DNA of 7,209 nt from Acholeplasmataceae bacterium (GTDB taxonomy: Bacteria > Bacillota_I > Bacilli_A > ML615J-28 > CAG-698): the NCBI GenBank assembly GCA_012840905.1, contig DUVT01000082.1, positions 1 through 7,209 on the forward strand. The letters run 5' to 3'. Shown piece after piece: positions 1-7,010 of this stretch. The translations under genes and the position numbers were made by a program. Positions within the stretch are counted from its first letter, which is position 1, and every line of letters begins with the position of its first letter. The notes under the pieces are model-generated. The model searched no databases. It was not told the origin of the DNA and saw only the letters and a list, made by a program, of their open reading frames with translations.

Positions 1-4
1 AAAC

Positions 5-655
5 GTGTTTATTGAAAATATAATAAAACTAATTATTAAATATTTTCCAATCTTTCTAGAAGGAACCAGTGTTACAATAGTCTTAGCATTAATTGCGGTT
101 TTCTTTGGAACAATTTTAGGTTCCCTTCTAGCATTCGCAAAAATTTCTAATAATAAAATCTTAAGTAAAATAGCTAGTATTTATATAGAAGTATTTAGAG
201 GTATCCCGCTCTTATTACAATTATGGGTAATTTACCTCTTAACTTATTCTACACTTGGAAAATTTATTGCAGTTAGTTTTGCCTTGCTTTTAAACTCTGC
301 TGCTTATGTTGCAGAGATTGTAAGAAGTGGGATTGATGCTGTTGATGTTGGCCAAATGGAAGCTGCAAGAAGCTTAGGTTTATCAAGAAGCTTTTCAATG
401 CGTAAGATTATTTTCCCTCAAGCAATTAAAAATATCTTACCAGCTTTAGGTAATGAGTTTGTTGCAGTTATAAAAGAAACTTCGCTTGCAAGTGTATTTT
501 ATATTGGTGATTTAATGACAGTTAAAAATACAATTACCACTTTAACGTATCTTTCCCTTGAACCATATATAATAATTGGTTGTATTTATTTATTCTTAAC
601 ATTTACTATCTCTAAATTAATAAAAAGACTTGAGGTGGAGTTAAATAATGATTAA
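5..655 (+). CDS. Polar amino acid ABC transporter, permease subunit (PAAT/His-Glu-Gln-Arg family)
   Basis: This is an integral membrane subunit of an ABC importer for a polar amino acid. About five hydrophobic segments are visible: residues 13-45, 57-80, 85-106, 136-170 (mixed) and 187-205. The cytoplasmic EAA loop that docks on the ATPase is clear at about 116-150: [12 protein letters not shown], then [17 protein letters not shown], then IKETSL at 156-161. This loop is typical of the HisM/HisQ/GlnP family. At 216 residues the protein is of usual length if the GTG at position 5 is the start, and the residues before the first hydrophobic segment look like a normal family N-terminus. However, the frame is open to the window edge and no ribosome binding site can be seen in four bases. 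A longer form, for example one fused to a substrate-binding domain as in some lactic acid bacteria, is not excluded. It overlaps the ATPase gene by 8 bases. The substrate cannot be read from the sequence; histidine is a guess from the neighbouring hut genes. Confidence 0.93.
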   Translation: MFIENIIKLIIKYFPIFLEGTSVTIVLALIAVFFGTILGSLLAFAKISNNKILSKIASIYIEVFRGIPLLLQLWVIYLLTYSTLGKFIAVSFALLLNSAAYVAEIVRSGIDAVDVGQMEAARSLGLSRSFSMRKIIFPQAIKNILPALGNEFVAVIKETSLASVFYIGDLMTVKNTITTLTYLSLEPYIIIGCIYLFLTFTISKLIKRLEVELNND

Positions 656-1418
656 GTTAGAAAATATCTATAAAGAATTTAAAAAACTTGAAGTCTTAAA
701 AAATATTAATTTAGAAATTCAAGATGGTGAAGTAGTCTCAATTATTGGTCCAAGCGGAAGTGGTAAATCAACTTTGCTTAGATGTATAAATTTTTTAGAA
801 ATTCCTACATCTGGGAAAATAACATATAATAATGATGTATTATTCTATTTAGATCAAAATTCAACAAAGAAAGAAAGATCGATTGCGATAAATAATTTAG
901 AAAAAGAAATAAATCTATACCGTGAAAAAGTTGGAATGGTGTTTCAAAACTTTAATATTTTTAATAACTTAACTGTTTTAGAAAATATTACCCTTGCTTT
1001 AAAAGAAGTGAAGAAATTAAGTGCTGAAGAAGCTGAAAAAATTGCTCTTGCATTACTAGAAAAAATAGGGTTACTTTCTAAAGCAAATAGTAAGAGTACA
1101 AAATTAAGTGGTGGTGAAAAGCAAAGACTTGCAATTATTAGAGCAACCGCACTTAAACCAGAATATTTATTATTTGATGAACCTACAAGTGCACTTGATC
1201 CAGAAATGGTAAAAGAAGTTCTAGATTTAATTAAAGAAATTGTTAGTGAAGGAATGAGTGCAGTTATTGTAACTCATGAAATGCGCTTTGCTTATGAAGT
1301 TAGTGATAAAGTAATTTTTATGGATAAAGGTGAAATAGTTGAAATAGGCACACCTGAAGAAATCTTTAATCAACCTAAAAGTGATAGATTAAAAGAGTTT
1401 TTAGAAAAGATATTATAA
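648..1418 (+). CDS. Polar amino acid ABC transporter, ATP-binding subunit
   Basis: This is the cytoplasmic ATPase that powers the upstream permease. All nucleotide-binding motifs are present: Walker [10 protein letters not shown] at 34-42, Q-loop Gln100 (VFQNFN), signature LSGGEKQR at 153-160, Walker B YLLFDEPT at 173-180, D-loop SALDPE at 181-186 and H-loop His210 (VTHEM). The [11 protein letters not shown] and VTHEMRFA wording is characteristic of the HisP/GlnQ (PAAT) group. The length of 256 residues is slightly above the usual 240 or so because of a Lys/Asn-rich insertion at about 61-92, before the Q-loop; HisP has extra length in a comparable place. The signature has Glu157 where the group usually has Gln. 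The start is supported by GAGGTGGAG at 632-640, seven bases before the ATG. The gene ends with TAA two bases before a terminator, so the transporter unit stops here. No substrate-binding protein gene is visible. Confidence 0.96.
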   Translation: MIKLENIYKEFKKLEVLKNINLEIQDGEVVSIIGPSGSGKSTLLRCINFLEIPTSGKITYNNDVLFYLDQNSTKKERSIAINNLEKEINLYREKVGMVFQNFNIFNNLTVLENITLALKEVKKLSAEEAEKIALALLEKIGLLSKANSKSTKLSGGEKQRLAIIRATALKPEYLLFDEPTSALDPEMVKEVLDLIKEIVSEGMSAVIVTHEMRFAYEVSDKVIFMDKGEIVEIGTPEEIFNQPKSDRLKEFLEKIL

Positions 1419-1419
1419 T

Positions 1420-1454
1420 AAAAAGTTAAGTTAATAAAAAAACTTAGCTTTTTT
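1420..1454 (+). terminator. Intrinsic terminator after the transporter genes
   Basis: A 13-bp hairpin pairs 1420-1432 (AAAAAGTTAAGTT) with 1441-1453 (AACTTAGCTTTTT), with one G.U wobble (1426/1447) and an 8-base loop. A run of six T follows at 1449-1454. It begins just after the ATPase stop codon and 16 bases before the hut promoter, so it separates the two transcription units. The A-tract on the left arm means it might also act on the opposite strand, but there is no gene there to need it. Confidence 0.88.
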
Positions 1455-1470
1455 AGATTTGGGTTTTCTC

Positions 1471-1499
1471 TTGATAAAGATGGTAATTTATAGTATCAT
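1471..1499 (+). promoter_or_regulatory. Sigma-A-type promoter of the hut operon
   Basis: The -35 box TTGATA (1471-1476) and the -10 box TATCAT (1494-1499) each match the vegetative consensus at five of six positions and are separated by an ideal 17 bases. The predicted transcription start is about 1505-1507, leaving a leader of only about 18-20 bases before the hutH ATG. That leader has no room for an attenuator, riboswitch or HutP-type antiterminator. Any control would therefore have to act at initiation or in trans. No convincing operator or catabolite-response element was seen. Confidence 0.72.
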
Positions 1500-1510
1500 T
1501 AAGTGAAGAA

Positions 1511-1517
1511 AAAGGAG
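1511..1517 (+). promoter_or_regulatory. Ribosome binding site that fixes the hutH start
   Basis: AAAGGAG ends six bases before the ATG at 1524, which is ideal spacing. The in-frame GTG at 1503 lies upstream of this site, has no Shine-Dalgarno sequence of its own, and falls at or before the predicted transcription start. The ATG at 1524 is therefore the start. Confidence 0.9.
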
Positions 1518-1523
1518 AAAATT

Positions 1524-3047
1524 ATGGCAATTATTCTAGGTAGTAAGAATCTAACACTTAATGATTTTATTGAGGTTGTTAGAAATAGAAAAGAAGTAAA
1601 ATTAAGTGAAGAAGCTAAAGCTAGAATTAATAAAGCTAACGAAAACATTAAAAAAATTGTTTTAAAAGAAGAAAAGGTTTATGGAGTAAATACTGGTTTT
1701 GGAAAACTAAGTGATGTAGTAATTAAAGATAGTGAACTTCATAAACTGCAAGAAAACTTACTCATTTCCCATGCATGTGGTGTTGGGAAACTTTTTGATG
1801 AGGAAGTTGTAAGAGGGATGATGTTACTACGTGTTAATGCACTAGCTAGGGGTTATTCAGGTATTCGTTTAGAAGTTATTGAGAAATTAATTGAATTTAT
1901 AAATAAAAATTTAATTCCTGCAGTCCCAGAACAAGGTTCGCTAGGTGCTAGTGGTGACCTTGCGCCTTTAGCGCATATGTCACTTCCTTTACTTGGTTTA
2001 GGTGAGGTTGTTGTAGATGGAGTTTTAATGGAGGCTTCAAGTGGCCTAAAATTACTTGATATAACTCCACTTACTCATCTAGAAGCAAAAGAAGGTCTTT
2101 CCTTAATTAATGGAACGCAAGCAATGACTGCTGTTGGTGCTCTAACTATTTATGATGCAATTAGGTTATTAAAACTTGCAGATATTTCGCTTTGCTTATC
2201 CTTAGAAGCACTGCGAGGAATTAGTGATGCCTTTAGTGAAAAAATTCACGAAGCAAGAGGGCATAAGGGACAAATTCAAAGTGCTCAAAATGTTAGAAAA
2301 TTAATTGAAGGAAGTACTTATATTACAAGACAAGGTGAACTTCGAACTCAAGATGCTTATTCACTTCGTTGTGCAAGCCAAGTTCATGGTGCATCAAGAG
2401 ATTTAATAAAATATGCTTTAGAAAAGCTTGAAATTGAAATGAATGCAGCAACGGATAATCCGCTAGTGTTTAGTAGTGATGAAGTAATTAGTGGTGGGAA
2501 TTTCCATGGCGAAATAATGGCTCAAACTTTTGACTTTTTAAAAGTTGCTATTGCTGAAATTGCAAACATAAGCGAACGTCGTTTGGAAAGGTTAGTAAAT
2601 CCTGCTTTAAGCGAAGGCCTCCCTGCCTTTTTAGTAAAACATCCAGGAATTAATTCAGGGTTTATGATTGTTCAATACTCAGCAGCAAGCCTTGTTTCAG
2701 AAAATAAAGTGCTTGCTCACCCTGCAAGTGTTGATTCAATCCCATCAAGTGGAAATCAAGAAGACCATGTTTCTATGGGTACCATTTCTGCTCGTGGTGC
2801 TAGAGATATTTTAAATAATGCTTATCGTGTAGTTGCAATGGAATTCTTAGCTAGTCTACAAGCAATTGACTTACGCGAAAAACGTACCCTCGGAGTTGGT
2901 ACAAGTGTAGCTTATAATTATTTACGAACAAATCTAGAGTTTATTGAAGAAGATCAAATAATGTATCCTTATATAGATAAGTGTCATGATTTAGTAAGAT
3001 ATGGTAGTTTAATCGAAAAAGTCGAAGAGAAAGTAGGTAAACTATAA
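1524..3047 (+). CDS. hutH: Histidine ammonia-lyase
   Basis: This cytoplasmic enzyme eliminates ammonia from L-histidine to give trans-urocanate, the first step of histidine breakdown. From the ATG at 1524 the protein has 507 residues, the usual bacterial length. The MIO prosthetic group forms from Ala142-Ser143-Gly144 within GSLGASGDLAPLAH. Other active-site residues known from Pseudomonas putida HutH fall in matching places: Tyr53 (YGVNTGFG), His83 (SHACG), Asn196 (NGTQAM), Tyr279 and Arg282 (DAYSLRC) and Glu413 (GNQEDHVSMG). The MIO, Tyr53 and His83 numbers equal the P. putida numbers exactly, which independently supports the ATG over the upstream GTG at 1503; the GTG would add seven residues (MKKKEKI). 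Related aromatic ammonia-lyases and aminomutases share the fold, but the active-site His (SHACG) and the adjoining hutU and hutI make the histidine enzyme the clear call. The TAA stop overlaps the hutU ATG by one base. Confidence 0.98.
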   Translation: MAIILGSKNLTLNDFIEVVRNRKEVKLSEEAKARINKANENIKKIVLKEEKVYGVNTGFGKLSDVVIKDSELHKLQENLLISHACGVGKLFDEEVVRGMMLLRVNALARGYSGIRLEVIEKLIEFINKNLIPAVPEQGSLGASGDLAPLAHMSLPLLGLGEVVVDGVLMEASSGLKLLDITPLTHLEAKEGLSLINGTQAMTAVGALTIYDAIRLLKLADISLCLSLEALRGISDAFSEKIHEARGHKGQIQSAQNVRKLIEGSTYITRQGELRTQDAYSLRCASQVHGASRDLIKYALEKLEIEMNAATDNPLVFSSDEVISGGNFHGEIMAQTFDFLKVAIAEIANISERRLERLVNPALSEGLPAFLVKHPGINSGFMIVQYSAASLVSENKVLAHPASVDSIPSSGNQEDHVSMGTISARGARDILNNAYRVVAMEFLASLQAIDLREKRTLGVGTSVAYNYLRTNLEFIEEDQIMYPYIDKCHDLVRYGSLIEKVEEKVGKL

Positions 3048-5062
3048 TGAATAACATAACACTTGAAAAAATTTTTCCAACACTTCCAGAATATCCAAAG
3101 TTTGATCCAAATATTAGAAGGGCTCAAAAAAGAGAATTAAAGTTAACTGAAGAAGAGACGGTTTTAGCTTTACAAAATGCCTTAAGATATATTCCAAAAA
3201 AGTGGCATTCAGTGTTAGCGCCTGAGTTTTTAGAAGAACTACAAACTCGTGGTAAAATTTATGGTTATCGTTTTTACCCAAAAGAAAAAATTTACGGAAA
3301 ACCAATTGATGAGTATGATGCAAAAACGTTAGATGCAAAAGCAATTATGGTAATGATTGATAATAATTTAGATTTTGAAGTGGCGCTTTATCCTTATGAA
3401 TTAATTACTTATGGTGAGACTGGTGCAGTAGCTCAAAACTGGATGCAATATCATTTGATTAAATATTATTTAAAAATAATGGAAAAAGATCAAACACTTG
3501 TAGTTGCAAGTGGTCATCCACTTGGGCTATTTAAATCAAGCGAGGCATCATCAAGAGTTATAATTACAAATGGCTTAATGATTGGTTTATTTGATGATCA
3601 AGAAAATTATAACCGTGCGCAAAGCTTAGGTGTTGCAAACTATGGACAAATGACTGCTGGTGGTTGGATGTATATCGGCCCTCAAGGGATTGTCCATGGA
3701 ACTTATTCTACAATCTTAAATGCTGGAAGATTAAAGTTAGGTTTAAAAAATGATGAAAACTTAAGTGGAAGATTATTTGTATCAAGTGGTTTAGGTGGAA
3801 TGAGTGGTGCCCAAGGTAAAGCTGCAGAAATTGCAGGTGGAGTTGGGTTGATTGCAGAAGTAGATTATTCAAGAATTAAAACTAGATATGAGCAAGGTTG
3901 GATTAAATATATAGAAAAAACACCTGAAGCTGCAATTAAAAAAGCACAAGAATATCTTGAAAAGAAAGAAGCAACTTCAATTGCATATTACGGAAACATT
4001 GTAGATTTACTTGAGTATGCGGACGTTAACAATATAAAAATAGATTTATTAAGTGATCAAACATCTTGTCATAATGCTTATGATGGTGGGTATTGTCCAG
4101 TTGGCATAAGTTTTGGTGAGAGAACAGAACTTTTAAAATCAAATAAAGCTAAGTTTAAACGGTTAGTTGATGAGTCTTTAAAACGTCATATTAATGTTAT
4201 TAATAAACTTACAAGTAAAGGAACTTATTTCTTTGACTATGGTAATTCCTTCTTAAAAGCTGTCTATGATGCTGGTGTGAAAGAAGTATGTAAAAACGGT
4301 AAAGATCCACTAAATGGTTTTATTTATCCATCATATGTAGAAGATATAATGGGGCCAATTCTTTTTGATTATGGGTATGGTCCGTTTAGATGGGTATGTT
4401 TAAGTGGTAAAGAAGAAGATTTAGATTTAACTGATAAAGTTGCAATGGAGACAATTGATAAAAATAGACGTTTCCAAGACTTAGATAATTATAAATGGAT
4501 CAAAGATGCAAAGAAAAATAATTTGGTTGTTGGAACAAAGGCGCGAATTCTTTACCAAGATGCAATAGGTAGACTAAATATTGCACTTAAGTTTAATCAG
4601 TTAGTACGTGAAGGTAAATGTGGCCCTATTATGTTGGGGCGTGACCATCACGATACAGGAGGAACTGACTCACCATTTAGAGAAACATCGAATATTAAAG
4701 ATGGTTCAAATATTATGGCAGATATGGCAACACATATTTTTGCTGGTAATGCAACTCGTGGAATGACCTATGTTGCTTTACATAATGGTGGTGGAGTTGG
4801 AATTGGTAAAGCAATTAATGGTGGCTTTGGAATGGTACTAGATGGCTCAGAAAGAGTGGATGAAATCTTAAAATCAGCAATTCCATGGGATGTAATGGGT
4901 GGAGTTGCAAGAAGAGCTTGGGCTAGAAATGAAAATGCAATTTCTACAGCCGCATCTTATAATAAAAAAGAAGCGAAAACTAATATATTACTTCCTGAAC
5001 TTGCAGATGAAGAAATGTTAAAAGAATTAGTTAAAGCAAATTATCAATTTGGAGGTAAGTAG
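3047..5062 (+). CDS. hutU: Urocanate hydratase (urocanase), long form
   Basis: This cytoplasmic, NAD+-dependent enzyme adds water to urocanate to give 4-imidazolone-5-propionate, the second step of the pathway; the NAD+ acts as an electrophile in catalysis. Family signatures are intact: NYGQMTAGGWMYIGPQG at 198-214, the nucleotide-binding GGMSGAQGKAAEIAG at 250-264, DQTSCHNAYDGGYCPVG at 337-353, YGPFRWVCLSG at 444-454, GRDHHDTGGTDSPFRET at 531-547 and HNGGGVGIGKAINGG at 579-593. At 671 residues it is the long form, as in animals and streptococci (about 676), rather than the 550-560 residue form of Bacillus and Pseudomonas. Much of the extra length appears to be N-terminal, and DQTSCH replaces the DQTSAH of the short form. 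The start shares a base with the hutH stop (TAATG), with a weak AGGT at 3035-3038 upstream, so translation is probably coupled to hutH. All eight Trp codons are TGG. The stop is TAG. Confidence 0.98.
   Translation: MNNITLEKIFPTLPEYPKFDPNIRRAQKRELKLTEEETVLALQNALRYIPKKWHSVLAPEFLEELQTRGKIYGYRFYPKEKIYGKPIDEYDAKTLDAKAIMVMIDNNLDFEVALYPYELITYGETGAVAQNWMQYHLIKYYLKIMEKDQTLVVASGHPLGLFKSSEASSRVIITNGLMIGLFDDQENYNRAQSLGVANYGQMTAGGWMYIGPQGIVHGTYSTILNAGRLKLGLKNDENLSGRLFVSSGLGGMSGAQGKAAEIAGGVGLIAEVDYSRIKTRYEQGWIKYIEKTPEAAIKKAQEYLEKKEATSIAYYGNIVDLLEYADVNNIKIDLLSDQTSCHNAYDGGYCPVGISFGERTELLKSNKAKFKRLVDESLKRHINVINKLTSKGTYFFDYGNSFLKAVYDAGVKEVCKNGKDPLNGFIYPSYVEDIMGPILFDYGYGPFRWVCLSGKEEDLDLTDKVAMETIDKNRRFQDLDNYKWIKDAKKNNLVVGTKARILYQDAIGRLNIALKFNQLVREGKCGPIMLGRDHHDTGGTDSPFRETSNIKDGSNIMADMATHIFAGNATRGMTYVALHNGGGVGIGKAINGGFGMVLDGSERVDEILKSAIPWDVMGGVARRAWARNENAISTAASYNKKEAKTNILLPELADEEMLKELVKANYQFGGK
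5051..5056 (+). promoter_or_regulatory. Ribosome binding site for hutI, inside the end of hutU
   Basis: GGAGGT encodes two Gly codons at the C-terminus of HutU (Gly669-Gly670) and also forms a near-perfect Shine-Dalgarno sequence eight bases before the hutI ATG at 5065. The hutU stop (TAG, 5060-5062) lies between the site and the start, so ribosomes ending hutU are well placed to begin hutI. Confidence 0.88.
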
Positions 5063-5064
5063 AA

Positions 5065-6330
5065 ATGTTAATTATTCATAATATTTCCAGCCTAGTAACA
5101 GTTAGAGCCTCATCGCTTCCAAGATTTGGTCAAGAGATGGATAATGTAGAAATAATTGAAGATGGATATATAGTTATAGAAAATGGAAAGTTTATTGAAA
5201 TTGGTAGTGGGGATGATTATTTAAAATATAAGGATGCAAAATTAGTTAGCGGAAAAGGCAAAACAGTAACTCCAGGGTTAATTGATTGTCATACCCATTT
5301 AGTTCATGCAGGAAGTCGAGAAAATGAGTTTAAACTTAAACTAGAAGGCGTAGATTATTTAGAAATCTTAAAACAAGGTGGGGGAATATTAAGTACAGTT
5401 GAAAAAACTCGTCTTGCTAGTTTTGAAGAACTATATAATAAAGCTAAAAAAAGTTTAGATATAATGTTATCTTATGGTACAACTACTGTAGAAGCTAAAA
5501 GTGGTTATGGCTTAGATGTAGAAACTGAAGTAAAACAAATGGAAGTTGCAAATCGCTTAAATATTGATCATCCTGTTAATGTAATAAGTACCTTTATGGG
5601 AGCACACGCACTACCAAACGAATATAAAGATAGACGTGAAGAATATATTCAACTTATGAAAGAATTGATCACAAAAGTAAAATATGAAGACTTAGCAAAG
5701 TTTGTTGATGTATTTTGTGAAGAAGGTGTCTTTTCAATTGCAGAGTCTAGAGAAATTTTAGAGTATGCAAAAACTGTAGGTTTGGATATAAAGATTCATG
5801 CAGATGAAATTCATGATTTAGGTGGTGCAAAACTTGCAAGTGAACTTGGTTGCATTTCTGCAGAACACTTACTAGCGTCAAACAAAGAAAACTTAATTGA
5901 ACTAGCAAAAAGTAAAGTTATTGCGGTAATGTTACCACTAACATCATTTAATTTAAATAAAGATTTCTTTAAAGCAAGATTTTTTATTGAAAATAATGGT
6001 GCCCTTGCAATTGCAACAGATTATAATCCGGGTTCAAGTCCATCAGAAAATATTCAACTAGCGATGCAAGTTGCATCAATTAAAGCTAAATTAACTCCAA
6101 AAGAAGTTATAACTGCTGTTACGATTAATGCTGCAAGTGCACTAGGAATTAATGAAGAAGTAGGCTCAATTGAAGAAGGTAAAGTAGCAAACTTTGTTAT
6201 TTTTGATTCACCTAACTTAGAATATATTTTCTATCACTTTGGAATTAATCATGTTGAAAGTGCATATATAAATGGTAAACTAGCATATATTAATAAAACT
6301 AGCGAAGGAGTACATAATGAAACTTTATGA
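5065..6330 (+). CDS. hutI: Imidazolonepropionase
   Basis: This cytoplasmic metal-dependent amidohydrolase opens the ring of 4-imidazolone-5-propionate to give N-formimino-L-glutamate, the third step of the pathway. Its 421 residues match the usual length of about 405-420. Metal ligands expected for the family are visible: His76 and His78 in DCHTHLVHAG, His245 in IHADE and Asp319 in ATDYNPGSS. Substrate-site elements are also in place: Arg85 (GSRENEF), Tyr98, KSGYGL at 145-150, His181 (GAHALP), Glu248 and His268 (AEHLL). The C-terminus returns to the beta-sandwich pattern of cyclic amidohydrolases (GSIEEGKVANFVIFD). The last 14 bases overlap the next gene. The stop is TGA; reading through it gives 20 further codons of unlikely sequence to a TAG at 6391, so TGA is a real stop and the standard code applies. 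Confidence 0.98.
   Translation: MLIIHNISSLVTVRASSLPRFGQEMDNVEIIEDGYIVIENGKFIEIGSGDDYLKYKDAKLVSGKGKTVTPGLIDCHTHLVHAGSRENEFKLKLEGVDYLEILKQGGGILSTVEKTRLASFEELYNKAKKSLDIMLSYGTTTVEAKSGYGLDVETEVKQMEVANRLNIDHPVNVISTFMGAHALPNEYKDRREEYIQLMKELITKVKYEDLAKFVDVFCEEGVFSIAESREILEYAKTVGLDIKIHADEIHDLGGAKLASELGCISAEHLLASNKENLIELAKSKVIAVMLPLTSFNLNKDFFKARFFIENNGALAIATDYNPGSSPSENIQLAMQVASIKAKLTPKEVITAVTINAASALGINEEVGSIEEGKVANFVIFDSPNLEYIFYHFGINHVESAYINGKLAYINKTSEGVHNETL
6305..6310 (+). promoter_or_regulatory. Ribosome binding site for the cyclodeaminase gene, inside hutI
   Basis: AAGGAG ends six bases before the ATG at 6317 and lies within the last codons of hutI. It supports a start that overlaps hutI by 14 bases, so initiation occurs before the hutI stop is reached. 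Confidence 0.88.
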
Positions 6331-6958
6331 TTTAACAATCACCGAATTTTTAGACCAAGTTGATTCAGCTACCCCAACTCCAGGTGGAGGTAGTGTATCA
6401 GCACTAACAATTGCAAAGGGGATTAGTTTAGTTAGGATGGTAGGTCATCTTACAATTCCTAAAAAGAAATTTCAAGAATTAGATGAAGCTATAAAACTTG
6501 ATTATATGAGTAGAATTTCAGCATTAGATGAAATTAAAGTGCAAATGATTCAACTTATAGATAAAGATACTGCAGCTTTTAATAAAATTATTGCTGCATT
6601 TAGAATGCCTAAAGATATTTCTACAGAAAAACAAGCAAGAAATAAAGCGATTAATGAAGGAACAATTGAGGCAACCGAAGTTCCACTACAAGGAGCAAAA
6701 TTAGCACTAAAAGCTTTAGAACATGCAGAACCAACCCTTAAATATGCAAATAAAACTGCATTATCTGATTTTGGTGTTGGTGTTCACTTAATTCTTGCAG
6801 GTCTACATGGTTGTGTATTAAATGTAAAAACAAATATGCATAATTACCATGATAAAGAATTATCAAATAAATATTATGATGAAGTTAAAAGTATTGAAGA
6901 AAAAGCAAAAAAAATTGCAAGCAGTTTATTAAAAGTAGTTAATCAAGAATATGCATAA
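6317..6958 (+). CDS. fchA: Stand-alone formiminotetrahydrofolate cyclodeaminase (FTCD C-terminal domain family)
   Basis: This protein belongs to the family of the C-terminal domain of vertebrate FTCD, a helical cytoplasmic protein that converts 5-formimino-tetrahydrofolate to 5,10-methenyl-tetrahydrofolate and ammonia. The hallmark PTPGGGSVSAL is at 20-30, DKDTAAF at 82-88, the helix region AAFRMPKD at 93-100 and SDFGVGVHLILAG at 150-162. Its 213 residues equal one cyclodeaminase domain, and no formiminotransferase domain is attached or adjacent. Family members in some bacteria act instead as methenyl-tetrahydrofolate cyclohydrolase, which the sequence alone cannot rule out. Its place as last gene of the hut operon favours the histidine role. 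It implies a partner glutamate formiminotransferase elsewhere in the genome. The start follows AAGGAG at 6305-6310 and overlaps hutI by 14 bases. It ends with TAA three bases before a terminator. Confidence 0.93.
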   Translation: MKLYDLTITEFLDQVDSATPTPGGGSVSALTIAKGISLVRMVGHLTIPKKKFQELDEAIKLDYMSRISALDEIKVQMIQLIDKDTAAFNKIIAAFRMPKDISTEKQARNKAINEGTIEATEVPLQGAKLALKALEHAEPTLKYANKTALSDFGVGVHLILAGLHGCVLNVKTNMHNYHDKELSNKYYDEVKSIEEKAKKIASSLLKVVNQEYA

Positions 6959-6961
6959 TAG

Positions 6962-7002
6962 AAAAAAGCACTATGAATGATCTAATATCATAGTGTTTTT
7001 TT
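6962..7002 (+). terminator. Intrinsic terminator of the hut operon
   Basis: A 15-bp hairpin pairs 6962-6976 (AAAAAAGCACTATGA) with 6988-7002 (TCATAGTGTTTTTTT), with one G.U wobble (6968/6996) and an 11-base loop. Seven T (6996-7002) form the U-tract. It starts three bases after the cyclodeaminase stop and closes the operon. Confidence 0.92.
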
Positions 7003-7010
7003 AAAAAATA

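Larger units (their letters stand above)
1471..7002 (+). other. Histidine utilization transcription unit (hutH-hutU-hutI-cyclodeaminase)
   Basis: Four same-strand genes sit between one promoter and one intrinsic terminator, with no internal gap longer than two bases. The hutH stop shares a base with the hutU start, hutU and hutI are two bases apart, and hutI overlaps the cyclodeaminase by 14 bases. Gene order follows the order of the pathway: histidine to urocanate, to imidazolonepropionate, to formiminoglutamate, then formimino-tetrahydrofolate deamination. The fourth catabolic step (formiminoglutamate processing) has no gene here. A single polycistronic mRNA is inferred from the layout and has not been shown. 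Confidence 0.85.

Noticed and set aside
1471..1499. Inverted repeat TGATA...TATCA around the hut promoter as a possible operator
   Set aside because: Only five bases match on each side, and the match follows from the -35 (TTGATA) and -10 (TATCAT) boxes being nearly complementary. There is no independent support for a binding site.
1503..1523. GTG at 1503 as the hutH start (adds MKKKEKI)
   Set aside because: It has no upstream Shine-Dalgarno site, lies at or before the predicted transcription start, and would shift active-site numbering away from the known enzyme. The ATG at 1524 has an ideal site.
3114..3344. A 76-codon open frame on the minus strand inside hutU
   Set aside because: It lies wholly within the strongly conserved hutU coding sequence, has no recognisable motifs and no evident ribosome binding site, and is a by-product of the hutU codons.
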